A DNA stretch of 64,000 nt from JACPPO01 sp965262505 (GTDB lineage Bacteria; Acidobacteriota; Vicinamibacteria; Vicinamibacterales; UBA2999): positions 47,966 through 111,965 of the forward strand of contig CBDHFM010000012.1 of the NCBI GenBank assembly GCA_965262505.1. The letters run 5' to 3'. The position numbers were made by a program, and so were the translations under genes. Positions within the stretch are counted from its first letter, which is position 1. Every line of letters begins with the position of its first letter. Shown piece by piece: positions 51,860 to 61,349 of the stretch. The notes beneath the pieces are model-generated. The model was given only the letters and a program-made list of their open reading frames with translations. It was not told where the DNA came from and did not search any database.

Positions 51860-54800
51860 TCAGCTTCCAAACCGATAGGTTAGCGCCACTTTGAGCCGGC
51901 GGCCCTTCGGGTCATGCGTGAAGCCGTCGTACGATTGCTCGATGTTGGCCCAGGGCGGGATCCGGCCGGTCAGGTTCAACGCATAGAGGGTGAGATCGAT
52001 GCCGCTGTCTGGGAAGCGCCACAGGAAACTCGTATCCCACGTGAGAAATGGGTCGATGACGGGGGCGGTGGTGGTGCTGCCAGGATCCTCGTAGGACGAG
52101 ATGTAGCTCACGTAGTTCGCCAACCTGTAGGCGTTCCAGCTGTACGACGCCGACCAGCGGCTCTTCCAGCGGGGCAGCGGCACCGCGACCGGGTGGGCAA
52201 AGTTCAGGTAGCCGGCGGTGTTCCGCCTGGTGTAGAGCGTCAGGTCCGTGCCCTCCAGCATCAGTGCCTTCGTCTCGTACTCCACCGTGTAGGTGGAATC
52301 CCAACTGGCCGAGAGCTGGCCTGGTCCGGCGTCGAAGCGAGCGGCGAGGTGGGTGTCGATCCCGGAGGTGGTGAGCCCTGGCCAGTTCACGAGGTCGAGC
52401 TGGACTCGTTCGAGGTTCGCGGCGGCACATCGGCTGGCAGGCAGCAGATCCGAGGCCTTGCCGTCCGGACAGACGATGAATGGTGACAGGGCATCACGGG
52501 TCGCCGGGTCGTCGCTGTTGTAGAGGCTGGTGACCGCGTCGTAGGGCATCGAGCCGATCACGTGCTCGAAGTCATAGCTCCAGTAATCGACCGTCGCTTC
52601 GACGCCTCCCTCCAGGAACAGCACCGCACCGACGTTGTAGGTAAATGCCTGCTCGGGGAGGAGGTCCGGGCGCCCGAACCGGTCGACCGCCTGGTAGGCG
52701 CCCGTCTCCGGGATCCACTCCAGGGTTGTCAGCGGGCTCGGGTTCAGGTCGTCGAGCGACGGTGTCCGGAACGTCGTCTGCACCGAGCCGCGCAGCGCCA
52801 AGGAGTACTGCAGGGTCTCAGCGACCTGCAGGCGCCCACCGATTTTCGGATCGAAGCTGCTGACATGCCGGCCGGCGACATTGTAAAACTCGTAGTTCGC
52901 GGCAAGCTGCGTGTCGACTCGGGGGCCAATGCGCAGCGCGAGTTCGCCGAAGACCCGCTGTACCTGCTGGTCCGCCTGATAGGGCCGGTGGACGTTGGTG
53001 AACAGGTAGGGGCCGAACCGGTCGCCCGCCGCGCAGCCCGTGTCGCCCGCCACCGGGCACGGGTTCAGGGTCACGTCGCCGGGAGCGTTCGGGTCACCAT
53101 CGGCGCGCATCCCGCGGTACTGGTACCCGACGGCGAAGTCAGCCACGTTCTCGACGAGGCTGCCGCTCAGCGTCGCGTCCGCCACGAACAGGTCGGTCGT
53201 GCTGACCAGGTCCACTTCCTCGTTGAGCCACAGCCGCAACGCATCGGGGTTCGCCAGACCGGCGCCGTAGTCAGGGTTTGGCGTGCTTTCGAACGGCGAC
53301 CCCGGTTGATCGGAGTACTGGATGGCGTTGCTAAACGGGTTGTAGTACAGGCAGCCGCCCTGGCCAGCCACGGCGCCGTTGTGCGGCCCGAGCACCATCC
53401 CGGCGGGAGAGCTCCGGTCCGCCGTCACGCCGACGCCGCAGTCCGGTCCGCCGAAGCCGCGGAAGGAGAGGAAGAGCCGGTCGGTGTACACCGCCGGCAG
53501 ATTCAGATTGCCCTTGGCTCTGGCATAGCTGACGCCAACGTCCCAATGGGTGTTTCGTCCTCCGACCAGGAAATCGCCGTCGACCGACCCAGCGACTCGC
53601 TGGGTGCGAGACTGCCGGCTCAGCCGGCGCCCAGGACCCGAGTTCCCGAACGGGCGGCCGTTGAAGTACCAGGGGTCGCTGCCCGCGCAGGCACCAATCG
53701 GGTCGCCACGACTGTCACCCGCGTACGTCGCGCAGTGTGCCTGCCGGCCCGGGTGGTCGGGCGCCACCTCCATGATGGTGGTGCTCGTCAGCGGAAACGG
53801 AGGGTAGGACGGCGTCGTGTACCAGTTCGGAATCGTCGCGTCGGCCCAAAGACCCTCGACGTGGTAGTTCGTCCGCTCATTCAGCGGGCCGTTGAGCTCG
53901 ACGAAGGCGCGGGTCTGTTGCTGCTCGTCGATCAGATTGTCGTACGGCGCGTAACGAAACCGGCAGGTCCAGCCCTCGTCCTGCCCGCCAAAATCCGTAC
54001 ACCGAGGATCGAAGACATCGGCCGTCCACGGCGTGGGGGTCCCGACGGCAAACGTGCCGGGGTTCCCGATGCTGGACCACCCCGCGCGGCTGTCCGCGCC
54101 GTACATGCTCAGCCGATCGATGGTCCAGGGACGATCCACCATCTGCAGCTCCTGGCGACCGACCCGTTCCGCGGCGAACACCGCGCGGGACGCGCCGATC
54201 CGTCCACCCCAGATACCGGCGACGGTCGTATCGCCCGCGCTGTCGAAGTAGTCGTGCGACACGTTGAGCTCAACGCCCCGGAAGTCATGGCGCGTCACGA
54301 AGTTGGCAACGCCACCGACCGCGTCAGAGCCGTAGGTCGCTGCGGCGCCCTCCTTCAGTACCTCGAGCCTGCCGATCGCGATCGCCGGAATCGTGTTCAC
54401 GTCGACGAAACGGCCGCCGATGAGACGCGCGGGGACCGGCACGTGGCGGCGGCCGTTGAGCAGCACCAGGGTCCTGGAGGCGCCGAGACCACGCAGGTTG
54501 ACGTTCGCCACGTTCTCGGTGAGCGTCGCGGGCTGGTTCGAGTTGTACCAACTGTTCCGCTCGCCGACCACGCCGTGGCTGACACTCAGGTTCTTGAAGA
54601 GATCGACGAGCTGCGTCGCCCCTTGTTGCTCCATCGTCTCCCGGCTGACCACCGTGACCGCGTGGGGCATGTTGATGGCCGGCGCATCGATGGCGGTGCC
54701 GGTCACGGCCACGGTCACGGCTTCGAACAGGCCCCCGACCCGCAGGCTGACGTCGACCGTCGCCGCGGACGGGCCGGCCAAATCGACGCCGCGCGCCAAT

Positions 54801-55051
54801 TGCTCAAAGCCGGGCAGCGTGAACGTGAGCGTGTACTCGCCCGGCGGCAGCGCCGCGAACGCGTACTGCCCGGTCCCATCGGTCACACTCACGAGGGGGT
54901 CGCCGGCAAGCGCGGTGGCCGCAGCGATAATGGTCACGCCGGGTAGGACGCCGCCGGTGGCGTCGGTGACCGTGCCCGCAATTCGGCCGTCCTGCGCGAC
55001 GGCGACGCACGGCACCGCCAGCAGGCACACCACGATCCGTGCGATCTTCAT
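51860..55051 (-). CDS. TonB-dependent outer-membrane receptor with carboxypeptidase-regulatory-like domain
   Basis: 1063 residues from the ATG at 55051 (ribosome site ggaaggaagg). Signal peptide MKIARIVVCLLAVPCVAVAQ. A carboxypeptidase-regulatory-like domain at ~21-105 (GRIAGTVTDATGGVLPGVTI, GTGQYAFAALPPGEYTLTFT). Plug domain at ~130-260 (NLRGLGASRTLVLLNGRRHV, GAAATYGSDAVGGVANFVTR) and a large beta barrel ending LKVALTYRFGS. It imports a ligand (siderophore, glycan or cofactor) using TonB energy; the substrate is unknown. This domain fusion is characteristic of Acidobacteriota and Bacteroidota. Confidence 0.93.
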   Translation of the reverse strand: MKIARIVVCLLAVPCVAVAQDGRIAGTVTDATGGVLPGVTIIAAATALAGDPLVSVTDGTGQYAFAALPPGEYTLTFTLPGFEQLARGVDLAGPSAATVDVSLRVGGLFEAVTVAVTGTAIDAPAINMPHAVTVVSRETMEQQGATQLVDLFKNLSVSHGVVGERNSWYNSNQPATLTENVANVNLRGLGASRTLVLLNGRRHVPVPARLIGGRFVDVNTIPAIAIGRLEVLKEGAAATYGSDAVGGVANFVTRHDFRGVELNVSHDYFDSAGDTTVAGIWGGRIGASRAVFAAERVGRQELQMVDRPWTIDRLSMYGADSRAGWSSIGNPGTFAVGTPTPWTADVFDPRCTDFGGQDEGWTCRFRYAPYDNLIDEQQQTRAFVELNGPLNERTNYHVEGLWADATIPNWYTTPSYPPFPLTSTTIMEVAPDHPGRQAHCATYAGDSRGDPIGACAGSDPWYFNGRPFGNSGPGRRLSRQSRTQRVAGSVDGDFLVGGRNTHWDVGVSYARAKGNLNLPAVYTDRLFLSFRGFGGPDCGVGVTADRSSPAGMVLGPHNGAVAGQGGCLYYNPFSNAIQYSDQPGSPFESTPNPDYGAGLANPDALRLWLNEEVDLVSTTDLFVADATLSGSLVENVADFAVGYQYRGMRADGDPNAPGDVTLNPCPVAGDTGCAAGDRFGPYLFTNVHRPYQADQQVQRVFGELALRIGPRVDTQLAANYEFYNVAGRHVSSFDPKIGGRLQVAETLQYSLALRGSVQTTFRTPSLDDLNPSPLTTLEWIPETGAYQAVDRFGRPDLLPEQAFTYNVGAVLFLEGGVEATVDYWSYDFEHVIGSMPYDAVTSLYNSDDPATRDALSPFIVCPDGKASDLLPASRCAAANLERVQLDLVNWPGLTTSGIDTHLAARFDAGPGQLSASWDSTYTVEYETKALMLEGTDLTLYTRRNTAGYLNFAHPVAVPLPRWKSRWSASYSWNAYRLANYVSYISSYEDPGSTTTAPVIDPFLTWDTSFLWRFPDSGIDLTLYALNLTGRIPPWANIEQSYDGFTHDPKGRRLKVALTYRFGS

Positions 55052-55448
55052 CGCCTTCCTTCCTTCATGGACATCCGTCTCGCGGCGCTTGAGGCCCACC
55101 GCTCACCTTCCCCTTCCGTGAAAGGCTCAGCTAGGCATGACCCCTGTGAAATCTACACGATATAGCAACTCGTCTGGATCATAAAACACGCACGGACGTG
55201 TCCTTGCCGCCGACGAACATCAACGACAGGGAGACGACCGTGAGCATGACGGCCTAGAAGACGCGATGCCAGCGCGCGGGTTCGGTGACCTCGCACGTTC
55301 CGCCGTCATGACCGAGGACAGCGCATAGGCCGCGGAATCCATGGTGGTGGCACCGAAGATGAAAGCGAGAGGGACGGCACCGACTGGACCGGGACCGACA
55401 GCGCCTACCGGGCCGGCCTGGTTCCCCTCGAACAAGAAGGTCCGCGTC

Positions 55449-55990
55449 ATGGACTGGTACTGTGCCGAGTATGAGGAGGAGAAGGTTTACGAACTGCACG
55501 ACGGCCAGACGGCCACCTGGCGCGACGAACTCGACACCCTCCTGCTGACGACCATCGACCAGGCCATCCTCCAGAGCATGGAGGACATGACCGAGGAGGA
55601 GCACGCCGCGCAGATGAAACTCCTCCGCGACCAGCAGGCCTACCGCAAGCGCACCGTGCAACGGCGGGTGATCACCGTCCGCCGTATCGACGCCAATTAC
55701 ATCCACGAGACCACCGCATGGCCTACGCCCTGGCAACCGTTCATCCCGTGGGTGCACGAGGAGACCGACTACCTCGGGGAGCGGGACATGCGCGGAGCGG
55801 TCAGAGACGCGAAGGATGCGCAGCGCGTCTACAACGTCAACGTGTCCAGCTTGTCCGAGACGGTGAACGACGCCCCAAAGAATCGCGTGGTCGGCTACAA
55901 GGGCTAGTTCGGCAAGCCGGACTCGATGACCCGTCGTGGCTGGGAGACCGCCTCAAATAAGCTGTTCGCCTCCATTGAGCTGGCCTCTCT
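55449..55990 (+). pseudogene. Fragment of a P22-type phage portal protein
   Basis: MDWYCAEYEEEKVYELHDGQ, a helical middle, then RRVITVRRIDANYIHETTAW, PFIPWVHEETDYLGERDMRG, AVRDAKDAQRVYNVNVSSLS, DAPKNRVVGYKG. This is the conserved central part of podovirus P22-like portals (the RG-x-VRDAKD-x-QR-x-YN motif). A TAG at 55905 replaces a codon, after which the frame continues FGKPDSMTRRGWETASNKLF. Both the N- and C-terminal parts are missing and no other phage genes are nearby. Confidence 0.75.
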
Positions 55991-56058
55991 ACTATCTTTC
56001 CCACCATTTTTAGTCTGTCTCCGGCCGTTTTGGCTGTCCATTAAGCCAAGAAATACAC

Positions 56059-56232
56059 AGGCCATTGGCCTATGCGTACTTGAAGGTACGTACTAATTGA
56101 TCAGTACTACTTGTACGTACTCCGGGTGTTTATTCGAAAGGATCCGCTCCTAATCCTTGGTGTTTGTTCGAAATGGAATCCGGGTGTTTGTTCGTGTAAA
56201 ACTCACAGGAATTGCTAGGGCTTGTGGAAAAC
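56059..56232. other. Iteron replication origin 3 (no intact rep nearby)
   Basis: Same order as origin 1: aggccattggcct (56059-56071), gtac-rich AT stretch, three iterons with the core ggtgtttgttcg (56125-56136 with one change, 56159-56170, 56183-56194; spacing 34 and 24), then DnaA-box-like ttgtggaaa (56223-56231). Its cognate repA is not adjacent; RepA scraps lie at 60.69-61.14 kb. 56233-56470 has no gene. Confidence 0.78.
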
Positions 56233-56474
56233 GCCAGAACGGCTCTTGCACCCTCAACAGTCTGGACCTCCCCCCTCAATGAACGCTCGGCGCTGGGCGA
56301 TGCGTGACAGGCTCGTGGGGCGATGCTCCAGGACAACCTATCCGCAACCCGTGCTCGGCCGGTCCTTGCTCGGTGGAGCCGCGACGCGGTGGGCGTCCGA
56401 GGCTCCTCAACGAGAGGTGGATCCCGGAATTTGGACAGCTTGCTAAGGTGGGATCCAGACCAAGGAGAAGGAGT

Positions 56475-56633
56475 CTGGAATGCCACGGGAAGAGACGGAG
56501 TTATCCTGCTGAGCTGAAGGCGACGGTCGCGTTGAAGGCGCTTCGCGAGGAAGCGACGATGGCGGAGCTGGCGGCCCGCTACGATGTGCATCCGAACCTG
56601 GCATCGCTGCGGCTGGCGTATCAGCTATGGTAA
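56475..56633 (+). pseudogene. Head of an IS3-family orfA
   Basis: GKRRSYPAELKATVALKALR, EEATMAELAARYDVHPN is the helix-turn-helix head of an IS3 orfA; the match stops at VHPN and the frame ends soon after. Only scraps of the element survive. Confidence 0.75.
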
Positions 56634-56677
56634 ATGTGGCGCACGCGCAGTACCATGCAATGTAAACCGATTTTTAT

Positions 56678-59602
56678 ATGACCAATGAAATCTCTCGCAA
56701 CGAGGAGTGCCCTGTGTTGAAACTGTGTCGCCACCGACAGGCATGCTTTACGCTGGTCCTGGTGCTCGCCGCCGGCGTCTTCGCGCCCGGCGTGGCCCGC
56801 GCCCAAGACGGCATGATCGCCGGCACGGTCACCGACGCCACGGGCGGCATTCTCCCCGGCGTCACCGTGGACGCGCGGGACGCGGCGGGGAGCAGTCAGG
56901 TGTCCGTCACCGACGGGACCGGTCAGTTCACGTTCAGCGGACTCGCCCCCGGGACGTACGCCGTGACGTTCACCCTCTCCGGCTTCACCGCGCCCGCGCA
57001 GGTGGTGGAGGTCAGCGGCGGCGCCACGGTCGCCCTCGACGTGGAGATGGCGGTCGGGCTTGCCGAGCAGGTGGTCGTCGTCGGGACCCGCGCCCAGCCC
57101 CGGTCGGTGACCGCCTCGGCCGTGCCGATCGACGTCATCCGCAACGAGGATTTCGTCAGCCAGGGCAGTACGGACCTGGCCGAGCAGTTGCGGACCGTCG
57201 TCCCCTCGTTCAACATCAGTATTCAACCGATCAGCGACGCGGCGACCATCGTCCGGCCGGCGAACCTGCGCAACTTGGCGCCCGATCACACGCTGATCCT
57301 GGTCAACGGCAAGCGCCGCCACCGTGCGGCGGTCATTACCTGGCTCGGGAACGGCATCGCGGACGGCTCACAGGGGCCGGATCTCTCCGTCATCCCCTCG
57401 ATTGCGATCCGGCAGGCCGAGGTGCTGCGCGACGGCGCGGCGGCGCAATACGGCTCGGATGCCATCGCCGGCGTCATGAACTTCCAGCTCAAGGATGCCC
57501 CCTCGGGCGGCGGCCTGGAGTTTCGCACCGGCGGCTTCCGCGATGCGAACCCGGGCGACGCGTCCACCTGCGGGACGGGTATCCTCGGCGACATCCAGCA
57601 TTCGTGTAACGGGATCGGCGGACACGGGCAGGCGTTCACGGTGGCCGGGAATACCGGCCTGCCAGTCGGCGCGAGCGGGTTTGCGAACCTCAGCTTTGAG
57701 TATGGCGAGTCCGCGCCGACCAGCCGCAGCGTGCAGCGCACGGGAGCGCAGAACATTATCGCGGCCGGCAATACGAACCTGCGCGACCCGGCCCAGGTGT
57801 GGGGCGCGCCGAGACGCGAGGGCGACCTGAAGCTGTTTGGGAACTTTGGCCATCTCTTCGCGAATGACGTGCAGGTCTACGGCCACACGAATTACGCGAG
57901 CCGGACGGTGACCGGCGGCTTTTACTTCCGGAATCCGCATACTCGCGGCGGGGTCTTCCGCGGCCCGGTGGTGGACGGCACCCCGACCCTGCGCGTCGGC
58001 GACCGGGTCTGGGCCACGACCGGCGTCGAGGGCGCCGGCGGCTGCCCCACGATCCCGATCATCGACAACGTGCCCGATGCCGCCGCGCTCGCGGCGGTGG
58101 AAGCCGACCCGAACTGCTTCACGCTCTACAGCCGGTTCCCCGGCGGGTTCACGCCGCAATTTGGCGGCGACCTCATCGACTATTCGGTGGTCGGCGGCCT
58201 GCGCGGGGTTGGTGCCGGCTTCACCTGGGACGCGAGCGTCAACATCGGCACCAGTGAGGTCGATCAGTTCATCTTTGATACGGTCAACGCGTCGGTCGGC
58301 TTCGACACGCCGACGTCGTTCGAGCCCGGCAGCTACCAGCAGCACGACGTCAACCTCAATGTCGACGTCTCGTATCCGGTCAGCGCCATGGTGAACGTCG
58401 CGGGCGGCACGGAGTGGCGGAACGAGCAGTTCACGATCGGCGCGGGCGGGCAGCCGTCGTGGGAGATCGGCCCCTATGCCGCCCAGGGCTTCAGCTCCGG
58501 GTCAAACGGCTTCAACGGCTACCGGGCCGACACGACGGCGGGGAGTTGGAGCCGCCGGAACGTGGCGGTCTACGGGGACGTCGAGTTCAACGACCCTGGC
58601 GGCCAGTGGACGGTCGGTACGGCCGTCCGGTCCGAAAACTTCGAGGATTTCGGCACGACAACGAATGGCAAGCTCTCGGCGCGCGTCGGGCTGACCGACG
58701 TGGTCTCGGTGCGCGGCGCCGTGAGCAGTGGGTTTCGGGCGCCGTCCCCTGGGCAGCAGCACGCGTTCAACGTGACGACCGCGTTCATCGGTGGGCAGTT
58801 GACGAACAACGGCGTCGTGCCGTCCACCTCCGCGGTGGCCGTCGCGCGGGGCGGCGGGCAGCTCCAGCCGGAAACCTCCATCAACCTCAGCGGGGGTGCG
58901 GTCATCGAGCGGGGCCCGTTCCTCTTCACCGCCGACTTCTTCCGGATCAATATTGACGATCGGGTCGCCCTGTCGCAGGAAATCGCGCTGACGGAGCCCG
59001 AGATCCTGACGCTGCTCGCGGAAGGCATTCCCGAGGCGCGGAATTTCCCGGTGTTCCGGTTCTTCCTGAACGACTTCTCGACGACGACCCAGGGGGTTGA
59101 CCTGATCTCGAGCTTGGCGATCGGGCGCACGACGGTCAGCGCCGTCTTCAACTACACGGACACGACGCTCACGAACCTCGACTCCGCGGTGATCGATGAA
59201 TTCCGCATCAATACGTTGGAACGGGGCTTGCCGAAGACGCGGTGGAACGTCAGCCTCACCCACCGCGCCGACCGGTGGAGCCTGCTGGGTCGGCTGAACT
59301 ACTTCGGCCAGTACTGGGACAGCGAGGATGGCCGGAATGCCACCGATGTCGATGGCGGACCCGCGGAGTCCTGGGTCTACCCGGCCTATGCCGGCAAGGC
59401 GCTCGTCGACCTGGAGCTCGGTATTCCGTTCGGCGAGACCGTCAGCTTGGCGGTCGGCGGGGAAAACGTGTTGAACACGTACCCCGACGTGAACCAGTAC
59501 GGCGCCGCCACGGTCGGCAATCAATACGGCCAGTTCTCACCGTTCGGCTTCAACGGCGCCTACTACTACACACGCCTCAACGTCGGCTGGGGCGGCCGGT
59601 AG
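56678..59602 (+). CDS. TonB-dependent outer-membrane receptor 2
   Basis: 974 residues. Signal peptide ending at GVARAQ (~43). Carboxypeptidase-regulatory-like domain (GMIAGTVTDATGGILPGVTV, GTGQFTFSGLAPGTYAVTFT), plug (VPIDVIRNEDFVSQGSTDLA, HTLILVNGKRRHRAAVITWL, AAQYGSDAIAGVMNFQLKDA), then a barrel ending GAYYYTRLNVGWGGR. It resembles the first receptor only in layout; the barrel sequences are distinct, so the ligands probably differ. No dedicated regulator or SusD partner is adjacent. The IS3 scrap lies just upstream. Confidence 0.93.
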   Translation: MTNEISRNEECPVLKLCRHRQACFTLVLVLAAGVFAPGVARAQDGMIAGTVTDATGGILPGVTVDARDAAGSSQVSVTDGTGQFTFSGLAPGTYAVTFTLSGFTAPAQVVEVSGGATVALDVEMAVGLAEQVVVVGTRAQPRSVTASAVPIDVIRNEDFVSQGSTDLAEQLRTVVPSFNISIQPISDAATIVRPANLRNLAPDHTLILVNGKRRHRAAVITWLGNGIADGSQGPDLSVIPSIAIRQAEVLRDGAAAQYGSDAIAGVMNFQLKDAPSGGGLEFRTGGFRDANPGDASTCGTGILGDIQHSCNGIGGHGQAFTVAGNTGLPVGASGFANLSFEYGESAPTSRSVQRTGAQNIIAAGNTNLRDPAQVWGAPRREGDLKLFGNFGHLFANDVQVYGHTNYASRTVTGGFYFRNPHTRGGVFRGPVVDGTPTLRVGDRVWATTGVEGAGGCPTIPIIDNVPDAAALAAVEADPNCFTLYSRFPGGFTPQFGGDLIDYSVVGGLRGVGAGFTWDASVNIGTSEVDQFIFDTVNASVGFDTPTSFEPGSYQQHDVNLNVDVSYPVSAMVNVAGGTEWRNEQFTIGAGGQPSWEIGPYAAQGFSSGSNGFNGYRADTTAGSWSRRNVAVYGDVEFNDPGGQWTVGTAVRSENFEDFGTTTNGKLSARVGLTDVVSVRGAVSSGFRAPSPGQQHAFNVTTAFIGGQLTNNGVVPSTSAVAVARGGGQLQPETSINLSGGAVIERGPFLFTADFFRINIDDRVALSQEIALTEPEILTLLAEGIPEARNFPVFRFFLNDFSTTTQGVDLISSLAIGRTTVSAVFNYTDTTLTNLDSAVIDEFRINTLERGLPKTRWNVSLTHRADRWSLLGRLNYFGQYWDSEDGRNATDVDGGPAESWVYPAYAGKALVDLELGIPFGETVSLAVGGENVLNTYPDVNQYGAATVGNQYGQFSPFGFNGAYYYTRLNVGWGGR

Positions 59603-59639
59603 GGGGGCGTAGCCGAGGAACGACCGCCCGACGGCACGC

Positions 59640-59867
59640 AACGATAGCGACGGGGGGCGTCATACGTCGTGCATCGCATGCACCGTCGGTAGCATACGGG
59701 TCCTCGGTCCGGCCTCCGACGTGTGGGCCCAGAGCGGATCCTCCCCGCGCAGCAGGCGGAGCACCGTCTCGCGCGTGCGCCTGGCCGAAAACGGCCCCTT
59801 CTGCTCGCACCCGCTCCAGTCGCCCTCCGGGCTCCCGCCGGCGCCGCCGATGCCTCAGCCTGCTTCC
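59640..59867 (-). pseudogene. Frameshifted orfA scrap of an IS element
   Basis: Minus strand: the ATG at 59870 leads into frames that include RFSARRTRETVLRLLRGEDP, the helix-turn-helix head of an IS3-type orfA, then loses the frame. The 55-bp end sequence in front of it (59868-59922) is the inverted copy of 40202-40256. Confidence 0.6.
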
Positions 59868-59922
59868 TCATCTCGACACTCCTCCTGCGAGCACTCTCTC
59901 GCAATCAAGTGTCAAAGAAAAC
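59868..59922 (-). repeat. 55-bp repeat, inverted copy of 40202-40256
   Basis: Two mismatches in 55 bases relative to the reverse complement of 40202-40256. Ends in aggaggagtgtcgagatga on the minus strand. Confidence 0.8.
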
Positions 59923-60108
59923 TCTAAGGCGCTGGACGGGTCAGGAATTTGGCGGCCAGCACCCAGGTGTCGGGTTGATGTATACCCTAGCCTCACGTCA
60001 GGGATGGGGCACTGATGCGTCAGAATAGAGTTATGATTTAGATTGATAGACACATCTAGTCCAGGATTATAGAGTTCATCCTGACAGACTGGAGGCAGGA
60101 GCCCAATC

Positions 60109-60669
60109 ATGCACGGTCAGCGCATTGGCTATGTCCGGGTGAGCCACTTCGACCAGAACCCGGAACGCCAACTCGAGCAGGTCCAGGTCGATCGGCTCTT
60201 CACCGACACGGCGTCCGGGAAGGACACGCAGCGTCCGGAACTGGACCGGGTGCTTGCCTTTGTGCGCGAGGGCGACACCGTGGTGGTGCATAGCATGGAC
60301 CGGCTGGCGCGCAACCTCGACGACCTGCGGCGCATTGTGCAGCAGCTGACCAGTCATGGCGTGCGCATCGAGTTCGTCAAGGAACAGCTGACCTTCACCG
60401 GCGAGGACTCGCCGCTGGCGAACCTGCTGCTGTCGGTCATGGGGGCCTTCGCCGAATTCGAGCGGGCCCTGATCCGTGAACGGCAGCGCGAGGGCATCGC
60501 CCTCGCCAAGCAGCGGGGGGCCTATCGGGGCCGCAAGAAAGCGCTCTCTCCCGAGCAAGCGGCGCAGCTCCGCCACCGGGTGAAGGCCGGCGCACGGAAG
60601 GCCCCCCTGGCCCGTGAGTTGGGCATCAGTCGGGAAACCCTCTATCAATATCTCCGTCCGGAAAGCTAA
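60109..60669 (+). CDS. Serine recombinase (resolvase/invertase family)
   Basis: 186 residues. Catalytic Ser12 in IGYVRVSHFDQNPERQ; the resolvase core has SGKDTQRPELDRVLAFVREG, VVVHSMDRLARNLDDLRRIV, FVKEQLTFTGEDSPLANLLL and FAEFERALIRERQREGIALA. The helix-turn-helix is at the end (LARELGISRETLYQYLRPES). It resolves dimers or cointegrates of plasmids and Tn3-type transposons. Ribosome site actggaggcagg. AT-rich sequence 60020-60108 with tagtccaggattatag is a candidate res region. A frameshifted copy of its C-terminus is at 61350-61453. Confidence 0.93.
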   Translation: MHGQRIGYVRVSHFDQNPERQLEQVQVDRLFTDTASGKDTQRPELDRVLAFVREGDTVVVHSMDRLARNLDDLRRIVQQLTSHGVRIEFVKEQLTFTGEDSPLANLLLSVMGAFAEFERALIRERQREGIALAKQRGAYRGRKKALSPEQAAQLRHRVKAGARKAPLARELGISRETLYQYLRPES

Positions 60670-60689
60670 ATTTAACGATGCCGCACGTT

Positions 60690-61140
60690 CTCATTGAAGC
60701 GCCCGCAGCGACTCACATGGCGGCAGCTCTACCGGCAGTTCGGAGTGGCCCCGGCCAGGGCTGGCGACAAATTGGTCGTGAACGATTTTCGAAAAGACTG
60801 TCTGCGCGAATTGCAGAAGATCAACCGCGCTTGGACGGACCTGCACTACTGGACGGTTAAGGGGGCACTGGTGCTATCGCCAGCGCCGCCGCGTATCTGG
60901 CTCGAGTAGCAGCGAGCCGCCGCGTGTTCCATACCGCGCAGTAACCCCGGTAATCGGAAAGAGTACGTCCGGCGCAACGGCCCGTACGCGCTGGGGATGA
61001 GCGCCGGGATCAATAACAAACTCCCCTACGGCACCCTGCCGCGTCTGCTCCTGGCGTAGGTATGCACCGAAGCGGTACGGACGCAATCGCGCGAGCTGGT
61101 ACTCGGAGATTCGCTCTCGGTGTTCATGCGGAAGGCGGTC
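60690..61140 (+). pseudogene. Shuffled fragments of a third repA
   Basis: 60690-60909 reads RPQRLTWRQLYRQFGVAPAR, ELQKINRAWTDLHYWTVKGA, LVLSPAPPRIW: the C-terminus of RepA. 60943-61140 reads NPGNRKEYVRRNGPYALGMS, NNKLPYGTLPRLLLA-stop-VCTEAVRTQ, RELVLGDSLSVFMRKA: the middle of RepA with a nonsense codon at 61057. The 3' part precedes the middle part, so the gene was permuted as well as broken. Confidence 0.82.
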
Positions 61141-61159
61141 CGACAGTTGGACGGTTTTT

Positions 61160-61260
61160 GATTGTCGGTCTGACGTGCGCGCCGCTCGTCGGAGCCTTTC
61201 CGTAGGGATAATCTCAGACGGTCTAGGACGAAAAACCCGAACAGCGACGGCTAAAAATGG
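61160..61260 (-). pseudogene. Decayed virD4 leader, second copy
   Basis: Minus strand: ccgtcgctgttcgggttttt, cgtcctagaccgtc, then tatccctacggaaaggctcc matches 18614-18650 joined directly to 18806-18830. The interlocking inverted repeats between them at 18.66-18.81 kb are absent. Confidence 0.65.
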
Positions 61261-61349
61261 GAGGGGAGATGTTGCCACCCTTCTGTCGGTGTCATGTTTC
61301 GCTCGGCCGTGGCTTCGGCCCACGCTTCGGCCACTAAACGGTCCAGACG

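Noticed and set aside
52562..54946. 794-codon open frame on the plus strand
   Set aside because: Antisense to the TonB receptor at 51860-55051; Arg/Val-rich composition typical of a high-GC shadow frame, and no recognisable domain.
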